From Clostridia bacterium (lineage in GTDB: Bacteria; Bacillota; Clostridia; HGM11327): DNA of 9,215 nt. Under the pieces are notes generated by a model, which did not search any database, was not told the origin of the DNA, and saw nothing but the letters and a program-made list of their open reading frames with translations. Both the position numbers and the translations under genes were made by a program. Every line of letters begins with the position of its first letter. The first letter of the stretch is position 1. Below are positions 5,717 to 9,215 of this stretch, one piece after another. The stretch lies in the NCBI GenBank assembly GCA_017935525.1, contig JAGBHJ010000216.1:1-9215 (forward strand), in the 5' to 3' direction.

Positions 5717-6442
5717 ATGTTATTGGAAAGATATCAGCAGGCTATTGACGACCTTTTTAAGAAGGTCAGAGACACACAGACAGACAACATCATCAAGGCA
5801 GGCGAGCTGATCGCCAACAGCGTTGCCAACGGCGGATGCGTATTTTTGAGCTCCATTTGCCACTCAACGGAAATGGACCTTATCTACCGCGGCGGCGGCC
5901 CCATTTTCTACAAGCACTTTTCCTACAACCTTAAGGTTGAAAGCGGACAGAGAAAGCGCGACGGCAAGCCCGACCTCAGCGGAGAAAACGAGCGTTTTGC
6001 ACTTAAGATGGCGGATATGCGCCCGGGTGACGTTTTGATATTGGGCTCCGTTTCCGGCAGAAGCCTTAACATAGTGCATCTGGCGTACGAGGCAGTCAAG
6101 ATGGGCATTCACGTTATTGCGTTCACCAGCATGGAGTACGCAACCCAGGTTGACGCTGTTCACCCCTCAGGCAAAAAGCTCCATGAGATCGCCACCATCG
6201 CCATGGACAACTGCGCTCCCGCGGCAGAGGCTATGCTTGACGTTGAAGGCATTGAGGCAAAATTCGGCGCGGCATCGGGCATTGCATCCGACTACATCCT
6301 CTGGAGCATGACATCCGTTGCAGTGGAAATGCTGTTGGAAAAGGGCATTACCCCGGGCATTCTCAAGAGTGCAAACTTCCCCGGCGGCAGCGAATACAAC
6401 ACCTCCGTGGTCCATACGAATTACGACAAATACGGTTGGTAA
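5717..6442 (+). CDS. Divergent SIS-domain protein (second UPF0309-like paralogue)
   Basis: 241 residues, with the same fold and order of motifs as the first SIS protein: SVSGRS (111-116), HPSGKKL (149-155), DNCAPAAEA (164-172) and SANFPGGSEYN (218-228, against SANLNGGDEHN in the paralogue). The putative active-site segment differs. Where the first paralogue has GCSHAGILAEEVFYRTGG, this one has ICHSTEMDLIYRGGG (47-61), two residues shorter between His and Tyr-Arg and without the Glu-Glu pair. The following lid region (residues 62-100) has no LERLPG match. It may therefore have a different substrate or reaction, or be a partner subunit of the first SIS protein. AAAGGAA lies about 10 nt upstream of the ATG. 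It is the last gene of the operon and is followed by an intrinsic terminator at 6516-6552. Fold assignment is firm; function is unknown. Confidence 0.83.
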   Translation: MLLERYQQAIDDLFKKVRDTQTDNIIKAGELIANSVANGGCVFLSSICHSTEMDLIYRGGGPIFYKHFSYNLKVESGQRKRDGKPDLSGENERFALKMADMRPGDVLILGSVSGRSLNIVHLAYEAVKMGIHVIAFTSMEYATQVDAVHPSGKKLHEIATIAMDNCAPAAEAMLDVEGIEAKFGAASGIASDYILWSMTSVAVEMLLEKGITPGILKSANFPGGSEYNTSVVHTNYDKYGW

Positions 6443-6492
6443 TTCAGCAGAATACAAATAAAAGAGGACGGAGAACGGGTGCCTACCATAAA

Positions 6493-6507
6493 GCAGGTTT
6501 TACCTGC
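6493..6507 (+). repeat. Short hairpin GCAGGT-TTT-ACCTGC downstream of the SIS operon
   Basis: A perfect 6-bp inverted repeat with a 3-nt loop, lying 50 nt after the operon's last stop codon and just before the terminator. The sequence ATAAAGCAGGT (6488-6498) recurs in inverted orientation at 7938-7948, on the other side of the broken regulator gene. Its role is unknown. Confidence 0.45.
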
Positions 6508-6515
6508 CGAAAAGC

Positions 6516-6552
6516 AAAAGGAGTACTGACGATTTGTCCGTACTCCTTTTTT
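6516..6552 (+). terminator. Intrinsic terminator of the SIS-kinase-SIS operon
   Basis: AAAAGGAGTAC (6516-6526) pairs with GTACTCCTTTT (6540-6550) over 11 bp, with a 13-nt loop, and six T lie at 6547-6552. The A run on the 5' side makes it potentially bidirectional, so it may also stop transcripts arriving from the minus-strand regulator gene. Confidence 0.9.
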
Positions 6553-6575
6553 ATACTGTCGGGCGGTAATATAGC

Positions 6576-6620
6576 CTTGTCAATTTTCCTGACAAGCACT
6601 GCTTTTGTGTCCACAAAAGC
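6576..6620. repeat. Two adjacent inverted repeats in the gene-free gap 6553-6647
   Basis: CTTGTCA (6576-6582) with TGACAAG (6590-6596), a 7-bp stem with a 7-nt loop; then GCTTTTGTG (6601-6609) with CACAAAAGC (6612-6620), a 9-bp near-continuous palindrome. Neither has a U tract suited to a terminator. With the GC-rich stem at 6624-6642 they form a run of three inverted repeats in 67 nt. This density suggests a structured RNA, a protein-binding region such as an origin of transfer, or the remnant end of a mobile element. No gene is present here. Confidence 0.55.
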
Positions 6621-6623
6621 GAA

Positions 6624-6642
6624 GCCCCGCGCGAGGCGGGGC
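6624..6642 (-). terminator. GC-rich hairpin, probable terminator of the regulator gene
   Basis: GCCCCGC (6624-6630) and GCGGGGC (6636-6642) form a 7-bp GC-only stem with a 5-nt loop, 5 nt after the stop codon of the minus-strand regulator gene. The minus-strand sequence after it (TTCGCTTTTG) has only a short U run, so termination may be weak. Confidence 0.55.
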
Positions 6643-6647
6643 GAGGA

Positions 6648-7781
6648 TTATTCAAAACACTCTGCGTAATTAGAATCTGCTTTTATACGTTCCTTGAATT
6701 CTTCGGGAAGAATTTCTATCCATCCTTTCCAAAACGTTGCGGAAGTTGACAGGAAGTTTTCGCTTGGGAATGTTACCTTTGATACAAGCGGCGAGGTATA
6801 TTGATATTCACCTGTGCACCGAATGGAATCATAAAGCCTTTTATGCTCAAATCCTTTTTTGAAGTGTTCTAAAGCTTTTTCTGCACCTTCACCAAATCGC
6901 GCTTCATAAAGCGCGGCGTGAAGATATAATTCGCAGATATGATAATGCCCAACACCGCACCGACCATCGCTGAAAACCGTTTCATAAAGATGCGCAAGTT
7001 CTATCATTAGAGCAACGCCTTCTTTTTTAGTGAAAACCGAAACTTTCGTACATACGGAATTCACTATAGCTGTTTTTAACGCAACCAATACATCGATAAT
7101 CGCTTCTCCTTGATATTTATCTCTTGACTCTCCCTCATTAGCTAATGACAAGAGCACCTCTCTACTCATAAGAAGGCTGTTTTGCTTTGAAGCAAGTGTC
7201 GTAGCTTTATCGAAACAACCCATTTTTGCATAGTAAAGCACCATACGCTGAGTCAACACGTCCCTATCTTCGGCACTTATATCCAACGTTAATGCCTTTT
7301 CAAATGCTCTCAGTGCTTATTGCCAATATATATTTTGAGAGTTATATTCCGTGTCTTCAAAAGTATAATCGGAGCCGTCCTTTGTATAACTTCTTGCACC
7401 GTGTTTTTTCCATCCGTGCTGTTCCAAAGCAAACCCTAAATTCATATACACCTTCGGCTCCGAAGGAAACTCCTCTGCGGCTGTACGAAGCATCTCTACA
7501 CACTCTGTCATATCGCCGTTTTCAACGATTGCTTTTTCTGCTTTTTCTAATATTCGTTTTAGCTTTTCTTCTCTGTCTTTGCTGTAACCAAAAAGTTCAT
7601 CAATACTTACATTGAAATAATTCGCGATTGCAGGGATCATTTCCATATCGGGATACCCGCCGTTTGCTTCCCAACGCGAGATTGCTTGAGGGCTAACTCC
7701 GAGCGCATTGGCTAAATCCTCTTGCTTTCTGCCATCACGCTGGCGCAGTTGTTTTATCTTTTCGCCTATCTTAATATTCAT
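6648..7781 (-). pseudogene. XRE-family HTH regulator with helical-repeat C-terminal region, interrupted by an in-frame TAA
   Basis: The reading frame runs from ATG 7779-7781 to TAA 6648-6650 but contains a stop codon at 7317-7319, splitting it into 154 and 222 residues. The first part has an XRE/HTH_3 domain (about 6-62, with RKQEDLANALGVSPQAISRW as the helix-turn-helix) and then TPR-like helices. After the stop, the same frame continues ALRAFEKALT and joins smoothly to a long helical region. A single substitution, for example GAA to TAA, explains the break, and no frameshift is needed. The start is supported by GGAGGT 6 nt upstream and by promoter 7821-7849. The HTH part could still be made. 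A TTG at 7284-7286 with AAAAGG 8 nt upstream might allow re-initiation. Base use is more AT-rich than in neighbouring genes, hinting at separate origin. Recent nonsense mutation, programmed readthrough and sequencing error are all possible. Confidence 0.85.
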
Positions 7782-7800
7782 ACTCTGACCTCCAATTATT

Positions 7801-7813
7801 GATATCACCGGTG
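7801..7813. promoter_or_regulatory. Palindromes between the regulator promoter and its start codon
   Basis: CACCGGTG (7806-7813) is a perfect 8-bp palindrome and overlaps GATATC (7801-7806). They lie just after the predicted transcription start, where a repressor could block initiation. Autoregulation by the encoded HTH protein is inference only. Confidence 0.35.
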
Positions 7814-7820
7814 CGATTAT

Positions 7821-7849
7821 ATTTTATCATATAAGGGAGTAATAGTCAA
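7821..7849 (-). promoter_or_regulatory. Promoter of the XRE-type regulator gene
   Basis: Minus strand: -35 TTGACT (7844-7849), 17-nt spacer, -10 TAAAAT (7821-7826) preceded by TGA. The ATG lies 39 nt beyond the -10. Confidence 0.83.
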
Positions 7850-7872
7850 TTATCAATTCATTGTTTAGCAAT

Positions 7873-7885
7873 CAAGTATTACTTG
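7873..7885. promoter_or_regulatory. 13-bp inverted repeat CAAGTA-T-TACTTG upstream of the regulator promoter
   Basis: A perfect 6+1+6 dyad, 24 bp upstream of the -35 of the XRE-type gene and directly beside the GH32 terminator. Size and symmetry fit an HTH dimer site, but only one copy was seen. Confidence 0.4.
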
Positions 7886-7892
7886 TTTTTTG

Positions 7893-7930
7893 AAATAAAA
7901 AAGACATGCTCAAGACTGAACATGTCTTTT
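7893..7930 (-). terminator. Intrinsic terminator of the GH32 gene
   Basis: AAAAGACATG (7930-7921 on the minus strand) pairs with CATGTCTTTT (7908-7899) over 10 bp with a 12-nt loop, followed by a U-rich tail through 7893. It lies 66 nt after the GH32 stop codon. Confidence 0.88.
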
Positions 7931-7937
7931 CAAATGC

Positions 7938-7955
7938 ACCTGCTTTATCGCAGGT
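7938..7955 (-). repeat. Small hairpin between the GH32 stop codon and its terminator
   Basis: ACCTGC (7938-7943) and GCAGGT (7950-7955) form a 6-bp stem with a 6-nt loop. It lacks a U tract. A second short palindrome, GGGATCATCCC (7964-7974), lies closer to the gene. They may stabilise the 3' end of the transcript. Confidence 0.4.
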
Positions 7956-7996
7956 ACGCCAACGGGATCATCCCTTTCTCTATCCTCTTTTTCTTT

Positions 7997-9103
7997 TTAC
8001 AGCAATATGGAGAATATCTCCTGTCCGCCGTTTACAAACACCTCAAGAATGCATTCGTCCCTTATAAGCTTTAGGTCGTCGATCTTGCCCTCGTACACAA
8101 AGGGGTCACGTCTTTCTCTCTCAACAATAAAGCCCGTGGGTGTCCTCTTTAAGGACTCATCCTCATCCTTCAACAGATGCTGAACCTCCTCAACAGGATA
8201 GCCGTAAACCTTGCCGTCGATCAATTTCATTTCTCTCGGAACGGACATGCAACCAACGTTCTTATCAAACCATCTGTCATATTTCCAGCCGGGTATCCAC
8301 GTTATAAGGATATTTCTGCCCTTATCGTCACGGAACACCTGTCCTGCGTACTGATCGGGTCCCTTATCTACCTCTGCAACGTACTTTGGAGTAAACTTGT
8401 CATCCTTAAAGTCACCGTACATTACGGCAAAGTAATGCTCTTTGTCCAGCGGACAAACGGAAGTAGTAAGGAGATAATAGCCGTCCTCCGCCTCCATAAA
8501 TGACGGGCACTCTGTAAACTTGCAGTCCGCCCATTCGCTCATTACGCCGATATAGTCCCAATCAAACATATTCTCGCTCTTGTAAAGCAAGAGTCTGCCT
8601 GCCTTGTCCTCGGGATTACCGGACGCAACTACGCAGTAATACTGACCGTTGATGCAGCATACCGCAGGATCTCTGAAGTCCTCGCTACCCTCCTTGGGAT
8701 ATTCCGCTATAACGGGATTGCCATGGTACTTTGTAAAATTGATACCGTCCTCGGAGTAAGCAACGCTGACAGTCTGCTTTAACGGATTGCCGCCTCTGTC
8801 TATGGACGCATAGAACAAATAAAGAACGTCATCCTTTACGATTGCAGTACCTGACCAGCAGCCCTTTTGGTCGTAGCCATCCTCACCGGGAGTAAGGGCT
8901 ACGGGCAGCTCCTCCCATTCAATAAAGTCCTTTGTTCTTGCGTGGCCCCAATGCATAAATTCATGCCAAGGTCTTTCAAAATTGGGGCTGTGCTGGTAAA
9001 ATATGTGGTAGTAACCCTTAAAATACACCAAACCGTTGGGGTCGTTTATCCAGCCCTTTTTGGGACGGTAGTGATGCTTTAACTCTTTGTAATAATCTAT
9101 CAT
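7997..9103 (-). CDS. Glycoside hydrolase family 32 protein (beta-fructosidase/invertase type)
   Basis: 368 residues without a signal peptide, so probably cytosolic. GH32 enzymes release fructose from sucrose, inulin-type or levan-type fructans by a retaining mechanism. The three acidic residues are visible: nucleophile D21 in WINDPNG (18-24), the RDP motif D145 (144-146), and the acid/base E198 in TECPSF. WSG (83-85), in the propeller blade region, is also present. The five-bladed propeller extends to about 300. The following C-terminal part is short (about 65 residues) and ends soon after the ECILEVFVNGG strand, so the usual beta-sandwich module seems reduced. Family members are commonly 450-500 residues. 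The ATG at 9101-9103 has GGTGA 6 nt upstream. It follows another minus-strand gene by 61 nt and ends at terminator 7893-7930. Sucrose versus fructan-oligosaccharide preference cannot be determined. Confidence 0.93.
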   Translation of the reverse strand: MIDYYKELKHHYRPKKGWINDPNGLVYFKGYYHIFYQHSPNFERPWHEFMHWGHARTKDFIEWEELPVALTPGEDGYDQKGCWSGTAIVKDDVLYLFYASIDRGGNPLKQTVSVAYSEDGINFTKYHGNPVIAEYPKEGSEDFRDPAVCCINGQYYCVVASGNPEDKAGRLLLYKSENMFDWDYIGVMSEWADCKFTECPSFMEAEDGYYLLTTSVCPLDKEHYFAVMYGDFKDDKFTPKYVAEVDKGPDQYAGQVFRDDKGRNILITWIPGWKYDRWFDKNVGCMSVPREMKLIDGKVYGYPVEEVQHLLKDEDESLKRTPTGFIVERERRDPFVYEGKIDDLKLIRDECILEVFVNGGQEIFSILL

Positions 9104-9128
9104 GATCTTTCACCGCTACATATAACAA

Positions 9129-9148
9129 GACCGCCCCGAAAGGCGGTC
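9129..9148 (-). promoter_or_regulatory. GC-rich hairpin between the edge gene and GH32
   Basis: GACCGCC (9129-9135) and GGCGGTC (9142-9148) form a 7-bp stem with a 6-nt loop. On the minus strand an A-rich stretch precedes it and only TTGTTAT follows, so it is at best a leaky terminator or an mRNA-stabilising hairpin. The same DNA offers a poor promoter, TTGACC, 17 nt, TGTTAT, overlapping the stem. Partial read-through from the upstream gene into GH32 is the simplest reading. Confidence 0.5.
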
Positions 9149-9164
9149 AAGGTTATTTTTCAAA

Positions 9165-9215
9165 TTACTTGAGGTTAAACCAAGCGTCAAGTCCGGGGTA
9201 GATAGCGATATCGCC
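9165..9215 (-). CDS. C-terminal end of an unidentified gene (window edge)
   Basis: The minus-strand frame is open from base 9215 and ends at TAA 9165-9167, giving GDIAIYPGLDAWFNLK. The frame fills the window edge exactly, codon use matches the neighbours, and a hairpin follows the stop, which fits a true gene end. Sixteen residues are too few to name the family. A carbohydrate transport component would fit beside GH32, but that is speculation. Confidence 0.55.
   Translation of the reverse strand, partial: GDIAIYPGLDAWFNLK

Noticed and set aside
4739..6442. MurQ/MurK-type N-acetylmuramate pathway
   Set aside because: Neither SIS protein shows the MurQ-type motif or length, and the kinase motifs do not separate MurNAc from GlcNAc; only a general amino-sugar assignment is justified.
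6436..6669. Plus-strand ORF of 77 residues after the SIS operon
   Set aside because: It spans a terminator and several inverted repeats, overlaps the end of the second SIS gene and has no supporting ribosome binding site; more likely a chance frame through structured intergenic DNA.
7284..7286. Separate gene starting at TTG for the 3' part of the XRE-type regulator
   Set aside because: The ten codons between the stop and this TTG continue the same protein in frame, so one interrupted gene is simpler; weak re-initiation is mentioned but not annotated.
6488..7948. Matching 11-mers in inverted orientation (ATAAAGCAGGT at 6488-6498, ACCTGCTTTAT at 7938-7948) as terminal inverted repeats of an element
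   Set aside because: The match decays quickly outside 11 bp, both copies sit in hairpins rich in GCAGGT/ACCTGC, and no transposase or target-site duplication is visible. Too weak to call.

Overview
This looks like a chromosomal segment of a low-to-moderate GC Firmicute, probably a gut-type Clostridia member. Three things point that way: strong Shine-Dalgarno sequences (AGGAGG, AAGGAG, GGAGGT), sigma-A-type promoters with 17-nt spacers and a TG dinucleotide just upstream of the -10 box, and AT-rich intergenic DNA between codon-dense genes. The taxonomic placement is inference. No tRNA, rRNA, CRISPR array or intact transposase gene was seen.

Left part (minus strand, 1-3863). rmuC, a coiled-coil nuclease-fold protein with an N-terminal membrane anchor, starts at 3806. 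It is followed after 33 nt by a polysaccharide-deacetylase-like protein with an unusual C-terminal region (936-2306). Just after that gene a consensus promoter (885-913) drives a 5' leader of about 350 nt in front of an ABC-F ATPase gene, which is cut by the left edge (1-531). The leader holds a 54-codon upstream ORF with a strong ribosome binding site, a foldable 66-nt segment, and two successive terminator-like hairpins ending just before the ABC-F ribosome binding site. This is the architecture expected of translation-coupled attenuation of an ABC-F (antibiotic-protection or translation-factor) gene.

Centre (plus strand, 3909-6552). A promoter divergent from that of rmuC drives a compact three-gene operon: a UPF0309-like SIS-domain sugar-phosphate protein, a BadF/BadG-type ASKHA sugar kinase resembling N-acetylglucosamine kinase, and a second, divergent SIS-domain paralogue. 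It ends at a strong intrinsic terminator. The likely logic is phosphorylation of an amino sugar or related sugar followed by isomerase/lyase-type steps. No transporter is encoded in the operon, so the substrate may be an internally recycled sugar.

Right part (6553-9215, minus strand). A run of inverted repeats without a gene (6576-6642) is followed by an XRE-type HTH plus helical-repeat regulator gene broken by one in-frame TAA codon; the downstream 222 codons remain open. Beyond it is a GH32 fructan/sucrose hydrolase gene with its terminator. The last 17 codons of another minus-strand gene lie at the right edge. The GH32 gene and that upstream gene are separated by 61 nt containing a GC-rich hairpin, so they probably belong to one carbohydrate-utilisation transcript with controlled read-through.
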